Shown one piece after another: positions 18,264 through 28,125 of a DNA stretch of 64,000 nucleotides. The DNA comes from Cyclobacteriaceae bacterium (GTDB lineage Bacteria; Bacteroidota; Bacteroidia; Cytophagales; Cyclobacteriaceae): the NCBI GenBank assembly GCA_013141055.1, contig JABFRS010000002.1, forward strand, positions 806,001 to 870,000, read 5' to 3'. The notes below the pieces were generated by a model. The model was not told where the DNA came from. It saw only the letters and a list, made by a program, of their open reading frames with translations, and did no database searches. Made by a program: the position numbers and the translations under genes. Every line of letters begins with the position of its first letter. Position 1 is the stretch's first letter.

Positions 18264-18550
18264 ACAAGAACAAAGACGCGACAGCCATTTTAATATTTTA
18301 GTAAAAATGGGAAAATTTAAGGAGGCACTACAATCATGGATTGGAGACCCGCAAGGGCTATTGCTACGATTGAGCTGCGGTTTCGATCAAAAAATTATAT
18401 CCCATTGCCCTGCGCGTTTAGAATCGGTCAACCAAAACATGCAAAAACTCGTCAGCAAAAGAGCCAAACATCCAACTGACTTTTCATGGAAATAGATTTA
18501 AAGGAGGGTGATTAAAGTAAATAACCTTCCCCATAATTCCACAAATCCTG

Positions 18551-18558
18551 TAATTTTG
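18551..18558 (+). promoter_or_regulatory. candidate -7 element for purL
   Basis: TAATTTTG matches TAnnTTTG and lies 17 bases before the purL ATG, implying a very short leader. I see no good -33 element at the right distance, so this is weak. Confidence 0.3.
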
Positions 18559-18574
18559 GACTCACTTTCACCAC

Positions 18575-21500
18575 ATGATTTCATTCTTCCGGTCTCTTTC
18601 CAGCCAACTTTATGCGGTTGGGCACGCACAATCTTTTTCCACTGACGACATACAAAAACTGATATGGCTTTTCGGAGGCGCAAAACCTCTGAATGAAAAG
18701 TCTTTGACCGGATACTTTGTCGGACCTCGGAAAGAAATGATAACACCCTGGAGCACGAATGCTGTGGAGATCACTCAAAATATGGGGCTGATCAGCATTG
18801 AGCGAATTGAGGAATTTTCTTCCGTTGAAAACGACAAAGCACCTCATGATCCAATGCTTCAGGTTCTTTACACAACTCTGGATCAAAGTACTTTCACAAT
18901 TCATCATACTCCAGAACCTATTTATGAAATTGACGATATCGCTTCCTACAGTGACAATGAGGGCCTGGCACTCAGTGCTGATGAGATCGATTATCTGAAA
19001 GATGTTAGCGTAAAGCTCGGCAGAAAACTTACTGACAGTGAAGTTTTTGGATTCTCTCAAGTCAACTCTGAGCATTGCAGACACAAGATCTTTAACGGCA
19101 CATTCATTATTGATGGAAAAGAAAAAGAGTTTACACTTTTTCAACTTATTAAAAAGACTTCCAAACAAAATCCTAACTACATCGTCTCCGCTTATAAAGA
19201 CAATGTGGCTTTTATCGAAGGGCCGACCATCGAGCAGTTTGCCCCCGCACGTCAGGATACTGCTGATTATTTTACTATCGAAGACTTCGATTCTGTTATT
19301 TCATTAAAAGCAGAAACTCATAATTTCCCAACAACGGTTGAGCCTTTCAATGGAGCTGCTACCGGTTCTGGTGGCGAGATCCGTGATCGACTTGCAGGTG
19401 GTAAGGGTTCACTTCCACTTGCCGGAACAGCTGTGTACATGACCTCCTATCCGAGACTTGAGAATGGAAGATCTTGGGAGAAAAATTTTAAGGAGAGAAA
19501 ATGGTTGTATCAAACTCCGGCAGAGATTCTGATCAAGGCTTCTGATGGTGCGAGTGATTTTGGAAATAAATTCGGTCAGCCCATGATCGGAGGAAGTGTA
19601 CTTACATTCGAGCATTTTGAAGGCGATGCTAATTTTGGATTCGATAAGGTGATCATGCTCGCTGGAGGAGTTGGCTTTGGCAAAAAGAAAGACAGCCAGA
19701 AGGAACATTTAAAAGCTGGCGATAAGATTATAATTCTTGGAGGTGATAATTATCGCATCGGAATGGGCGGCGCTGCTGTTTCATCCGTGACTACCGGTCA
19801 GTTTGGAAACGCGGTAGAGCTAAATGCCATTCAACGTTCCAATCCAGAAATGCAAAAGCGTGTGATGAATGCCATCCGGGCAATGGTTGAGTCAAAGGAA
19901 AATGCCATCGTCTCAATTCATGATCATGGTGCAGGGGGTCATTTGAATTGTCTGAGTGAACTTCTGGAAGAAACAGGGGGAAATATTGAAGTTAATCAGC
20001 TTCCAGTAGGCGACCCAACGCTTTCCGCAAAGGAAATCATTAGCAACGAATCTCAGGAAAGAATGGGAGTTGCGATTGGTGCCAAAGGAGTCGAGAACTT
20101 TAATCGTATCGCAGAAAGAGAAAGAGCACCGTTTTATGTTGTGGGTGAAGCTACTGGCGATCATAAACTCACCTTCGCTACCAAAAATAAAAGCATCAGG
20201 CCTTTCGATCTGATGGTTGATAATCTTTTTGGATCTTCTCCCAAAACCATTTTAAAAGATGTAACAAAAGAGAATTCTTATAAAGCACTAATATACGATC
20301 CGTTACATATTCAATATTACCTGGAGCAAGTTCTCCAACTTGAATCCGTTGCCTGTAAAGATTGGCTTACGAATAAGGTTGATCGCTCCGTGAGCGGAAA
20401 AGTTGCCACACAACAGTCGTGTGGACCCATACAGCTTCCTTTGAATAATGTTTCAGTGATGGCTCTTGACTTTACAAGCCATAAAGGAATTGCAACTGGT
20501 ATTGGTCATGCTCCTGCTGCTGCCATGATAGATCCTGCTAAAGGAAGCAAGCTTGCGATCGCCGAATCATTACTTAATATTATATGGGCTCCTCTTTCAC
20601 ACGGACTAAAAGGAGTTTCATTAAGTGCAAACTGGATGTGGCCGACCAAGAGTTCCGGAGAGAATGCAAGACTTTATAAAGCCGTTGAGGCGGTTAGTGA
20701 TTTTGCTTGCGCGTTAGGGATTAATATTCCCACAGGCAAAGATTCCCTTTCCATGACGCAGAAATACAAAGATGGTGAAGTTGTTCACTCACCAGGAACA
20801 GTTATCATTTCTGCCATTGCTGAAGTAGAGGACATAAGAAGGACAGTTTCACCTGATCTTAAAATCGTAGCCAATTCAAAACTTATCGGAATTGATTTTT
20901 CAAAAGCAGATTTCAATCTTGGCGGAAGCAGTTTTGCCCAGATTATTAATCAGTTGGGTACAGAGGTTCCTAATGTGACCGATGATGCCTACTTCGCCAG
21001 GGCATTCAATACAATTCAGGAGCTCATCAAAAAAGATCTCATACTTGCCGGACATGATGTTTCAGCGGGAGGATTGATCACCACCCTACTGGAAATGTGT
21101 TTCCCCTTACCACTCGTTGGATTGAAACTCAATCTCTCTGAAATGGGAATGGAGCCTGTTGCAGTTCTCTTCAGTGAAAATCCATCCATCGTTATCCAGT
21201 TTTCAGATGAAAGAGTAATTGATATTTTAAAGAAGAATAAAATCGATTTTAAGGTGCTTGGAGACGTTATTGATTCATCTACCATTGATATTTCATTCGG
21301 AAGTCAGTCATTCTCTTTTAACATTCCACAGCTTCGTGAAAAATGGTTTAAGACCTCTTACCTTCTGGATAAACTTCAGAGAACAAAAGGTCATGCAGAC
21401 ATCAGGAAGAAGAATATCTTTCAACAGAAGCTTGAATACAAATTCCAGTCAGCATTTGATGGTAAATTCTCGACACTTAAGATAGATCCAAAGAGAAGAA

Positions 21501-22267
21501 AATCATCTGGATTAAGGGCAGCCATTATTCGCGAGAAAGGTGTGAACGGGGATCGTGAGATGGCATATACACTTTACCTCGCAGGTTTTGATGTGAAAGA
21601 TGTTCATATGACTGACCTTATTACGGGTCGCGAAGATCTTTCAACCATCAATATGATTGTGTTTGTTGGTGGATTTAGCAATTCAGATGTATTAGGTTCT
21701 GCAAAGGGCTGGGCAGGTGCTTTTATTTATAATGAAAAGGCCAAAGCAGCACTTGATAATTTCTATATGCGCTCTGACACACTTAGTCTTGGTGTTTGCA
21801 ACGGCTGTCAGTTGATGATGGAGTTAGGATTAGTAAATAGAGAAATGCCAATGAATGAACATCCTAAGATGCATCATAATGGCTCTGGCCGGTTTGAGTC
21901 TACTTTTATTAATATTGAAATTCCCAAGAATAATTCTGTAATGCTTCACAGTTATGAAGGAGCGCGATTAGGGGTTTGGCTTGCTCACGGTGAGGGAATG
22001 TTTAGGCTAGGGAGCAATACATCATTCACCATTGCAGCAAATTATACTTATCCTGAATATCCTGGCAATCCAAATGATTCGGATTTTGCAACAGCAGCGC
22101 TGTGTTCAAAAGACGGAAGACATTTGGCGATCATGCCACACATTGAGAGAACCATTTTCCCATGGAACTGGCCATACTATACTCGATCGAAACAGGAAGA
22201 TGAGATAGGACCATGGATGGAAGCATTCGTAAATGCAAGAGAGTGGGTAAAGAAAACGAAGAAATAA
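18575..22267 (+). CDS. purL: phosphoribosylformylglycinamidine synthase (large, single-chain PurL)
   Basis: This 1230-residue cytosolic enzyme of purine synthesis converts FGAR, glutamine and ATP to FGAM. It is the long form with all parts fused: an N-terminal PurS-like domain, the synthetase core ([40 protein letters not shown], and a second AIRS-type half), and a C-terminal glutamine amidotransferase with the nucleophile Cys in [14 protein letters not shown] and a final His-Glu pair in [13 protein letters not shown]. Length fits proteobacterial PurL (about 1290). It stands alone between divergent or convergent units and ends at a bidirectional terminator. Confidence 0.96.
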   Translation: MISFFRSLSSQLYAVGHAQSFSTDDIQKLIWLFGGAKPLNEKSLTGYFVGPRKEMITPWSTNAVEITQNMGLISIERIEEFSSVENDKAPHDPMLQVLYTTLDQSTFTIHHTPEPIYEIDDIASYSDNEGLALSADEIDYLKDVSVKLGRKLTDSEVFGFSQVNSEHCRHKIFNGTFIIDGKEKEFTLFQLIKKTSKQNPNYIVSAYKDNVAFIEGPTIEQFAPARQDTADYFTIEDFDSVISLKAETHNFPTTVEPFNGAATGSGGEIRDRLAGGKGSLPLAGTAVYMTSYPRLENGRSWEKNFKERKWLYQTPAEILIKASDGASDFGNKFGQPMIGGSVLTFEHFEGDANFGFDKVIMLAGGVGFGKKKDSQKEHLKAGDKIIILGGDNYRIGMGGAAVSSVTTGQFGNAVELNAIQRSNPEMQKRVMNAIRAMVESKENAIVSIHDHGAGGHLNCLSELLEETGGNIEVNQLPVGDPTLSAKEIISNESQERMGVAIGAKGVENFNRIAERERAPFYVVGEATGDHKLTFATKNKSIRPFDLMVDNLFGSSPKTILKDVTKENSYKALIYDPLHIQYYLEQVLQLESVACKDWLTNKVDRSVSGKVATQQSCGPIQLPLNNVSVMALDFTSHKGIATGIGHAPAAAMIDPAKGSKLAIAESLLNIIWAPLSHGLKGVSLSANWMWPTKSSGENARLYKAVEAVSDFACALGINIPTGKDSLSMTQKYKDGEVVHSPGTVIISAIAEVEDIRRTVSPDLKIVANSKLIGIDFSKADFNLGGSSFAQIINQLGTEVPNVTDDAYFARAFNTIQELIKKDLILAGHDVSAGGLITTLLEMCFPLPLVGLKLNLSEMGMEPVAVLFSENPSIVIQFSDERVIDILKKNKIDFKVLGDVIDSSTIDISFGSQSFSFNIPQLREKWFKTSYLLDKLQRTKGHADIRKKNIFQQKLEYKFQSAFDGKFSTLKIDPKRRKSSGLRAAIIREKGVNGDREMAYTLYLAGFDVKDVHMTDLITGREDLSTINMIVFVGGFSNSDVLGSAKGWAGAFIYNEKAKAALDNFYMRSDTLSLGVCNGCQLMMELGLVNREMPMNEHPKMHHNGSGRFESTFINIEIPKNNSVMLHSYEGARLGVWLAHGEGMFRLGSNTSFTIAANYTYPEYPGNPNDSDFATAALCSKDGRHLAIMPHIERTIFPWNWPYYTRSKQEDEIGPWMEAFVNAREWVKKTKK

Positions 22268-22276
22268 GAAGTATAA

Positions 22277-22306
22277 AAAAACGCCTCAATGATCAGAGGC
22301 GTTTTT
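22277..22306. terminator. bidirectional terminator between purL and the 22332 gene
   Basis: AAAAACGCCTC (22277-22287) and GAGGCGTTTTT (22296-22306) form an 11-bp stem with an eight-base loop; it has T-runs in both directions and sits between two convergent stop codons. Confidence 0.9.
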
Positions 22307-22331
22307 ACTTAGGGGTGTTTACTAATTCTTT

Positions 22332-22958
22332 CTAGAATAATCCAAATTTCAATGAAAGGCTTGCAGTGGGTGCTGACATTTGTCCATTAGTCAATCCAGC
22401 GATCTCAGCTCCTGTTACATAACGATAACCGCCACCTGCTGCTATGCGAAACCAATTGGTCATGTTCATTTCAATGTTCAGCGTAGGTTGAAAAATGTAG
22501 AATCCAGAGTCATCTATGATACGCCATTGCGTTGCCTGCGTGTTTGAAACCGGAGAATAGTGACCGTTTGACACACCACCTCCGCCAATTAATGCACTGG
22601 TAGTCAGATGTATCTTCTTAGTGCTGGCGAAAGTATATTCAACCATAAGACCGCCATATCCCATTTGAATCTCATTCGATCCATCATGCTCGCCAACTTT
22701 ATTGAAGCCGTCGGGGCGATTCATCAGACCACCACCGCCTAATCCGATCATCAGTCTATGATTGATCATCCAACCGCCATAAAGGCCCATGAAGATGGCG
22801 CCTCTCCCATTGAATTCAGAGTACTGTGTCGTAATTGCTCCATAACCAGTGCTCTCAATCTCCTTGCTAAAAAAGGTTTCATCCTTTGTCTTTTTCTTAT
22901 CCTGAGCAAATGATTGCATGCTCATCATAACGAGTGCCAGTAAAAATATTTTTTTCAT
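22332..22958 (-). CDS. secreted beta-barrel-like hypothetical protein
   Basis: This 208-residue protein has a signal peptide (residues 1-18, ending SFA-Q). The mature part is rich in glycine and aromatic residues in alternating short strands (GAITTQYSEFNGRGAIFMGLYGGWMINHRLMIGLGGGG) and ends in SLSLKFGLF with a terminal phenylalanine, as expected of a small eight-stranded outer-membrane barrel. I do not assign a named family. It is a single gene with a 344-base upstream region and a shared terminator. Confidence 0.7.
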   Translation of the reverse strand: MKKIFLLALVMMSMQSFAQDKKKTKDETFFSKEIESTGYGAITTQYSEFNGRGAIFMGLYGGWMINHRLMIGLGGGGLMNRPDGFNKVGEHDGSNEIQMGYGGLMVEYTFASTKKIHLTTSALIGGGGVSNGHYSPVSNTQATQWRIIDDSGFYIFQPTLNIEMNMTNWFRIAAGGGYRYVTGAEIAGLTNGQMSAPTASLSLKFGLF

Positions 22959-23302
22959 AAAGTATTTGTTTGGGGTGTTCAGAGGTGGCTTAACGGAGCA
23001 ATTTGAAAAGCGTTACACTAAACCCCTGATTCACACACTGAATGGAATCAAAAGACTATTAAACTGTGTCGATATCAGGTTGAAACCTAACGGTTAGTAG
23101 ACAGAAAGAATCAAATCAGAATGCTTGAATAAAGCATTCATTGTTGAGAGTGGTGAACATTGATGGGAGATTGTCGGAATTCGCAAAACCTTTTCAGTGC
23201 AGCGGCGTTGAAGCGATCCATCCTGAAGAGTTGTGATAAATGTTGGCAATAATTTTTTTAAAAAATATTTATTTATAATCAGTATAGATCACTTTACTTC
23301 AA
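22959..23302. other. 344-bp non-coding region upstream of the barrel gene
   Basis: No gene is apparent. It holds the promoter region of the 22332 gene (minus) and the 3' flank of the 23303 gene, with a short perfect palindrome CTAACGGTTAG near 23087. I see no tRNA, hairpin terminator or riboswitch. Confidence 0.4.
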
Positions 23303-23719
23303 TTATCTGCGGCGCCTCGCACGAGCCTTTTGTGAAAAGTCCTCAAGTTTTTTCATCTGATCTTCCCTCAATACAGGCTTGAGTTTCGCCTTCATTGAAT
23401 CCATTACTGCAGACATCTCCTCATTAGACTTTCTTTCAAGAGCTTCAATCTGCAATGAGGTTTCATTCAAAATGGGTCTGATCAATTTTACCTGGTCAGA
23501 ATCAGGCTTGGTAATACGAAAGACCATTCTCTCAAATCCTGATTTGCGATCCATCTTCTTTGCATCCTTTTTATTATCACGCTGTTCCATTTTAGTCCGA
23601 TCGATACCGACTTTATGACGCATTCTCCCAAAAAAGGAAGGAATCATCGCTCCGATTAAAATCCCAATCACCAGTGTGATTGATAAAAAAAGTACTGCTT
23701 TCTTACGTTCTGAGGTCAT
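23303..23719 (-). CDS. membrane-anchored Spy/CpxP-like coiled-coil protein
   Basis: This 138-residue protein has one N-terminal membrane segment (residues 7-28) and a highly charged helical remainder. The helical part (FRITKPDSDQVKLIRPILNE then EEMSAVMDSMKAKLKPVLREDQMKKL) resembles periplasmic heavy-metal-resistance/Spy-type proteins in which pairs of amphipathic helices act as a chaperone or sensor. It is last in a three-gene unit with an ECF sigma and a membrane protein, a common Bacteroidota set. Function inside the set is inferred, not shown. Confidence 0.7.
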   Translation of the reverse strand: MTSERKKAVLFLSITLVIGILIGAMIPSFFGRMRHKVGIDRTKMEQRDNKKDAKKMDRKSGFERMVFRITKPDSDQVKLIRPILNETSLQIEALERKSNEEMSAVMDSMKAKLKPVLREDQMKKLEDFSQKARARRRR

Positions 23720-23725
23720 AACAAA

Positions 23726-24160
23726 TTATTCATTAAAGTTTTCAAAAAAATCGAATGATAAAAGTTCATCATCATTGGAAGATTCTACAAAAGAAGAATC
23801 TTCGGTTGTTACATCTGCGGAGTCTGAAAAATCTGTAGGAGTAAAAAACATATTTCCGACAACCAGGGCAATCAGGAAACCGAAAGCAGGGAGCTGATAT
23901 TTCTTAAAGAAATAAGCAATACTATTGTCGATCTCCTCCCTCATTCCCTGAATACGGCTAATCACTTTCTGAGCGAAATAAGGACCGAATGTAGCGGGTT
24001 GCTGACGCGTCAATGATTCACGCATTTCTTTATAACGTTCAATCTCTTCAGCAAAACCAGCATTTCCTTGAATTGCATTAGTAAGCAATTGCCTCTCGAA
24101 ATCAGACAATGGTTGATCCAGTGACTTGAGATACAAGTTTTCGGTTTCTTCGTGGCTCAT
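23726..24160 (-). CDS. probable membrane anti-sigma factor
   Basis: This 144-residue protein has an N-terminal cytosolic helical region (YLKSLDQPLSDFERQLLTNAIQ, resembling zinc-less anti-sigma domains), one membrane helix at about residues 92-108 (LPAFGFLIALVVGNMFF) and an acidic C-terminal tail. Its start overlaps the sigma stop by four bases (ATGA), so the two are translationally coupled, which strongly suggests a regulator of that sigma. There is no zinc-binding HxxxCxxC motif. The gene after it (23303) follows within seven bases. Confidence 0.75.
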   Translation of the reverse strand: MSHEETENLYLKSLDQPLSDFERQLLTNAIQGNAGFAEEIERYKEMRESLTRQQPATFGPYFAQKVISRIQGMREEIDNSIAYFFKKYQLPAFGFLIALVVGNMFFTPTDFSDSADVTTEDSSFVESSNDDELLSFDFFENFNE

Positions 24161-24690
24161 ATTCCTATATGTTTTGCTAAAACTCCTTTTAATTTCTTCT
24201 GCGCTCTTGATAGTCGTGAAAGAACTGTTCCAAGCGGTATACCCAATAACTCCGCTGTCTCTTCTGTTGAATAACCTTCAATTAATCTTAGCGTTACGAC
24301 CGACTGAAAGTCAGGATCAAGGCGCTTCAATTCATAAGCAACAACTTCTTTCACATCACTCTTATCATCCGTGGTTCTAACATTGAGTCCTGCCTCTTCT
24401 TTCGTGAAGAGCGAATTCTGCTTTTTCCTTTTCTTGATCTCATTGATAGAGAGATTGATTGCAATTCGAATCAAATAGGTACTCAGAGCAGACTCACCTT
24501 TGAATTTGTCCATAGACTGATAAAATCTTACAAATACTTCCTGGCCGACATCCTCGGCTTCGGGTGTAGCACCCAGCATGGACTGAACCACCCCCGCGAC
24601 TTTTCCTTCATGCCGCATCACCAGGGCTTTAAACGCCTGATCATCGCCATTTCGGGACTTTCTTACCAAGTCATCATCGGTTTGTTCCAT
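24157..24690 (-). CDS. ECF RNA polymerase sigma factor
   Basis: This 177-residue sigma-70 protein has region 2 at about residues 10-80 (AFKALVMRHEGKVAGVVQSM, EAEDVGQEVFVRFYQSMDKF, YLIRIAINLSINEIKKRK) and region 4 at about 115-170 (LDPDFQSVVTLRLIEGYSTE then ELLGIPLGTVLSRLSRAQKK). It heads a three-gene unit with a coupled anti-sigma-like protein and a Spy-like protein, consistent with envelope-stress control, although the signal is unknown. Confidence 0.93.
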   Translation of the reverse strand: MEQTDDDLVRKSRNGDDQAFKALVMRHEGKVAGVVQSMLGATPEAEDVGQEVFVRFYQSMDKFKGESALSTYLIRIAINLSINEIKKRKKQNSLFTKEEAGLNVRTTDDKSDVKEVVAYELKRLDPDFQSVVTLRLIEGYSTEETAELLGIPLGTVLSRLSRAQKKLKGVLAKHIGI

Positions 24691-24835
24691 TCGGCACTAC
24701 CTGGTTTTGAGGATTAGACAAAGGAAAGCCACTATTTATTCCAAGGGCAAGTCTTTTTTTCAGGATTCAGAATCGTTCTGGATACGCACGCTTGAATTTC
24801 AAAAATGACCTTAGCCGCAATTATTTCCTTATCCT

Positions 24836-25861
24836 TTAGTGTTTTGAGATCAAGTGAGTTGATTCTCTCATGATCAGTTCACTTTTTATCAGCTTCTTCT
24901 TAATAGGAGCTCCGGGATCTTTGATTTGGTCTAACAGTATTTCTGCTGAAGCTACACCCATATCATAAGCCGATAGATCGATCGTGCTTAGAGAAGGTTC
25001 AACGAAACGACAGATTTTTTCATTATTAAAACCCAACACTGCAATATCCTGAGGAATACGAAGTCCATTTTTTTTAAAAACATGCATCATCTCAATGGCT
25101 GAATAATCATTGATGGCAAAAACTGCATCGGGACGTTGAGGAAGGTTGATTAACCTGCGAGTGTAATCTTCCACATTTACTCCTCTGAAATCAGAATGAA
25201 TGATATAACTGTCTTTTACCGGCAGTTCGTGCTTTTTCAATGCATCGAGATACCCATTCAGACGATGGCGGCTATTATATAAATTTTGAGGACCTGCCAC
25301 AATTGCTACGCGTTTGCATCCCTGAGCAATAAGATGTTCTGTTCCCGCAAAAGCGATATCATAATTATCAGTAAATACCTGAGAAGTGTTCAGATCTTCC
25401 CGAACCCTATCAAAAAATACAACGGGGATTTTTTTCTGTAACAATACCTCAAAATGATCAGTACGATCTGTCTCACCAGAAACAGAAATCAATACCCCAT
25501 CCACATGTGATGCCATGAGGGATCGCAGATTACTTCGCTCAGCGGAATAAGATTCGTCGGATTGGCAGATCATCACATTATAACCCGCCAGATTTGCTAC
25601 ACGCTGAATGCCTCCGATCGCTTTTGCGAAAAAGCGATTAACCGTTTCAGGAATGATCACTCCTATTGTATTGGTTCGCTGCTGTTTTAGGTTAAGTGCA
25701 AGTGCGTTAGGCTGATAGTTTAATCGCTCCGCAACTTCAATGATTTTCTTTCGCGTTTCTATGTTGACATCTGAATGTTCTGATAGCGCACGCGACACTG
25801 TTGACTTAGAAATGCCAAGGAATTTTGCAATGTCTTTTATCGTGACGGAATTACTGCTCAT
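24836..25861 (-). CDS. LacI-family transcriptional regulator
   Basis: This 341-residue protein has a helix-turn-helix with hinge at residues 6-60 (TIKDIAKFLGISKSTVSRAL, then AERLNYQPNALALNLK) and a periplasmic-binding-protein-like sensor domain (NTIGVIIPETVNRFFAKAIG, then DGVLISVSG, AIVAGPQNLYNSRHRLNGY, PDAVFAINDYSAIEMMH). It should bind a palindromic operator and a sugar-derived effector. It is divergent from the ECF sigma of the polysaccharide locus, with a 24-bp palindrome between them, and probably controls itself and that locus. Confidence 0.93.
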   Translation of the reverse strand: MSSNSVTIKDIAKFLGISKSTVSRALSEHSDVNIETRKKIIEVAERLNYQPNALALNLKQQRTNTIGVIIPETVNRFFAKAIGGIQRVANLAGYNVMICQSDESYSAERSNLRSLMASHVDGVLISVSGETDRTDHFEVLLQKKIPVVFFDRVREDLNTSQVFTDNYDIAFAGTEHLIAQGCKRVAIVAGPQNLYNSRHRLNGYLDALKKHELPVKDSYIIHSDFRGVNVEDYTRRLINLPQRPDAVFAINDYSAIEMMHVFKKNGLRIPQDIAVLGFNNEKICRFVEPSLSTIDLSAYDMGVASAEILLDQIKDPGAPIKKKLIKSELIMRESTHLISKH

Positions 25862-25905
25862 GAATTTGTTTCATTTTTTACCATAGTAAGGTAGTCAGAA
25901 AAGTT

Positions 25906-25929
25906 GGGATCGTTCCCGGGAACGGTCCC
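25906..25929. promoter_or_regulatory. 24-bp palindrome, probable LacI-family operator
   Basis: GGGATCGTTCCC (25906-25917) is followed directly by GGGAACGGTCCC (25918-25929): 12-base arms with one mismatched pair and a perfect 14-base core. It lies 45 bases from the lacI start at 25861 and about 80 from the sigma start at 26012, as expected for a LacI dimer site controlling both. Confidence 0.65.
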
Positions 25930-25995
25930 TATAAAATATATTTTAATAAGCAACCATTTTCTAATAAATATTCCTACCATCGTATAAAATTAGTA

Positions 25996-26005
25996 CAATC
26001 GATTG
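25996..26005. promoter_or_regulatory. 10-bp palindrome just before the ECF sigma start
   Basis: CAATCGATTG is perfectly palindromic and ends six bases before the ATG at 26012. The same half-sites, in the other order, occur in front of susC (28082-28093). It may be a second regulator site, but 10 bases can arise by chance. Confidence 0.4.
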
Positions 26006-26011
26006 CGCACA

Positions 26012-26623
26012 ATGAACACAATATCAACCTTAGTGCAACAGCAGGCAAGACCCTATGCGCCTACGCTACACTGCGGAAATCAAGGAATTGATCAATTGTT
26101 CCAACGCGTTGCACTTCATAATGACGCAGTAGCTTTCGAAAGACTTTTCAACAAAACATACCGCTCCCTTTGCCACCTTTCCAGCAGGATTGTTCATAGC
26201 ATAGAATTAGCAGAAGAGGTTGTGGATGACGTTTTTTATAATTTCTGGAAAAACAGAAAAGACATACAAATTAAAACTTCGTTTGCATCCTATCTGGTCA
26301 CTTCAGTTCGTAACCGTTCACTGGATTGCCTCCGAAAATCAAAGAATACCAAGCACGCAAGCATCGAGAATATCCCTGACGTTCCGTGTGGTCAATCGAT
26401 TGCTCTTGAGGCCATTGTTTATGAAGAGCTTTCAAGAAAAATTCAGGCTGCTATTCAGACTCTTCCACCTCAGTGCCGGATCATTTTTTTAATGAGCAGA
26501 AATGAAGAGATCACATATAAAGAAATTGCAGAAAAGTTAAATCTCAGCATTAAAACTATTGATACCCAAATGGGAAGAGCATTGAAACATCTCCGTGGAG
26601 AACTAAATATTTCAAACTTCTGA
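26012..26623 (+). CDS. ECF RNA polymerase sigma factor of the polysaccharide locus
   Basis: From ATG 26012 the protein has 203 residues; an in-frame TTG at 26003 is less likely as start. Region 2 is at about residues 40-105 (AFERLFNKTYRSLCHLSSRI, AEEVVDDVFYNFWKNRKD, YLVTSVRNRSLDCLRKSK), and region 4 is at about 140-195 (LPPQCRIIFLMSRNEEITYK then AEKLNLSIKTIDTQMGRALK). The layout is that of the FecI-like sigmas that control SusC/SusD genes through a FecR anti-sigma factor. Here only a short FecR-like protein follows, and the SusC lacks the usual signalling domain. Confidence 0.92.
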   Translation: MNTISTLVQQQARPYAPTLHCGNQGIDQLFQRVALHNDAVAFERLFNKTYRSLCHLSSRIVHSIELAEEVVDDVFYNFWKNRKDIQIKTSFASYLVTSVRNRSLDCLRKSKNTKHASIENIPDVPCGQSIALEAIVYEELSRKIQAAIQTLPPQCRIIFLMSRNEEITYKEIAEKLNLSIKTIDTQMGRALKHLRGELNISNF

Positions 26624-26721
26624 TTATTGACGAGAGGATTTAACGCCATATCGCACTGATTTAAGCATTTTAGCAATCCTTGTAAGGGTATCCCTACCCT
26701 TTTGCCGTCTTGTGAGAGACT

Positions 26722-26961
26722 GTGAAAATATACTCATCTGAAACTTATGAATTGATTGCCCGGTGTCTCTCCCGGGAAGGTACTTCCGAAGATTCCGGAA
26801 AGCTTATGGAGCTATTGTCTAATGATCCGGAATTAAAAACTGAATATGAATTGATAAAACTGTTGCTGCTTGATCGCTGCGAAAATAATTCCTCCAACAG
26901 TAACAGCAAGAATCACTTTGACAAACTACGCCATAGACTGGAAGAGGATGGATTAATGTAA
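26722..26961 (+). CDS. 79-residue FecR-N-terminus-like (mini anti-sigma) protein
   Basis: Start is GTG at 26722. The N-terminal half (YELIARCLSREGTSEDSGKL then MELLSNDPELKTEYEL) resembles the cytosolic sigma-binding helices of FecR-type anti-sigma factors, and the end (HFDKLRHRLEEDG) matches the stretch just before their membrane helix. There is no transmembrane or periplasmic part: the protein stops there. It lies ten bases before a LacI gene and 98 bases after the sigma, with a weak hairpin (AAGGGTA/TACCCTT at 26684-26701) between. It may be a soluble anti-sigma or the remnant of a full one. Confidence 0.6.
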   Translation: MKIYSSETYELIARCLSREGTSEDSGKLMELLSNDPELKTEYELIKLLLLDRCENNSSNSNSKNHFDKLRHRLEEDGLM

Positions 26962-26970
26962 GGGTAAACT

Positions 26971-28026
26971 ATGACCAAGAAAGCAACTATTCACGATATC
27001 GCCAGGGAGCTTCAAATTGCCGCTTCCACTGTTTCAAGAGCACTTAATGATAGTCCACGCATCAGCGAACAGACAAAACGCGCTGTCAACAAAGCAGCAA
27101 AAGCATTCAGTTATCAACCTCATCACATCGCCGCTGCGTTGCGAAATGGTAAAAGCAATATCATCGGTGTAATCATACCTTCGGCCGATCGTAACTTTTT
27201 TGGATCCATCGTAAGAGGCATTGAAGAAGTGGCGATCAAAGCACGCTACCAGGTTATGATCTGCCAGACGCACGAAGATCCCAGGCTTGAGGCTGCTGCC
27301 GTTGAAGCTTTGCTGAATTCCCGGGTAGACGGAATCATTGCTTCTCACTCAAAAAAGACGGAAAATTTCGATCATTTCTTAAAAGCAAAGAGCAAAAACA
27401 TCCCGGTGATCCTGTTTGACCGATCCAATGATGAACTGGAGATCAGTCACGTGGTCATTGACGATTATCTCGGTGCTTACAAGGCAGTAGAGCATCTTAT
27501 TCAACAAGGATGCAACAGAATCGCTCATTTAACCAGCTATCAAAAGATCAATATTTATAAAGAAAGACTTCGGGGTTACAAGGCAGCGCTCGAAGACAAC
27601 GGTATTCCTTTCCTCAGCGAATTAGTGGTGGAAGGTGATATGCAATTGATCGATGGGAGAAATTGTATGGTCAAGCTTCTGGAACTCGATGCATTACCAG
27701 ACGCTGTTTTTTCATCCAGTGATCTCAGTGCAATGGGTGCTTTGCAGGTATTGAAGGAGCGAAATGTCAAAGTACCTGAACAGGTCGCGATCATGGGATT
27801 CAGCAATGAACCCTTTACAGAGTTCAGTGATCCACCGCTTTCATCGATCGACCAACATTGTAAGCGAATGGGAAACATCGCGTCAGAGATCTTTCTGGAT
27901 GAGATAAGTGCCTCTCCCCTTGACAAGTTTATACCAAAGAAAATCGTGCTGATGCCTGAACTGGTAATCCGGAGATCCTCCATGCACTCTGGAATACCAA
28001 TACCCACGAGCGCCCTTAGAAACTGA
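26971..28026 (+). CDS. LacI-family transcriptional regulator upstream of susCD
   Basis: This 351-residue protein has a helix-turn-helix and hinge at residues 5-58 (TIHDIARELQIAASTVSRAL, FSYQPHHIAAALR) and a sensor domain (NIIGVIIPSADRNFFGSIVR, RVDGIIASHSKK, PDAVFSSSDLSAMGALQVLK, VAIMGFSNEPFTEFSDPPLS). It is a diverged paralogue of the LacI protein at 24836. Ten bases separate it from the mini anti-sigma gene, and susC starts 99 bases after its stop with a palindrome in between, so it is the obvious local regulator of the susC operon, probably responding to a uronate or oligosaccharide breakdown product. Confidence 0.93.
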   Translation: MTKKATIHDIARELQIAASTVSRALNDSPRISEQTKRAVNKAAKAFSYQPHHIAAALRNGKSNIIGVIIPSADRNFFGSIVRGIEEVAIKARYQVMICQTHEDPRLEAAAVEALLNSRVDGIIASHSKKTENFDHFLKAKSKNIPVILFDRSNDELEISHVVIDDYLGAYKAVEHLIQQGCNRIAHLTSYQKINIYKERLRGYKAALEDNGIPFLSELVVEGDMQLIDGRNCMVKLLELDALPDAVFSSSDLSAMGALQVLKERNVKVPEQVAIMGFSNEPFTEFSDPPLSSIDQHCKRMGNIASEIFLDEISASPLDKFIPKKIVLMPELVIRRSSMHSGIPIPTSALRN

Positions 28027-28081
28027 TTTAATTTTTCCTCTTGTAGGGGAAAGACATGTTTTATACGTCATTGATTTAAAT

Positions 28082-28093
28082 CGATTGCAATCG
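28082..28093. promoter_or_regulatory. 12-bp palindrome before susC, probable LacI operator
   Basis: CGATTGCAATCG is a perfect palindrome with a central GC, 32 bases before the susC ATG and 55 after the lacI stop. Its half-sites repeat those at 25996-26005. LacI-family operators typically have this size and symmetry. Confidence 0.55.
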
Positions 28094-28125
28094 CTGGCAA
28101 TCTAAACGCACTAACCTAAAAAACT

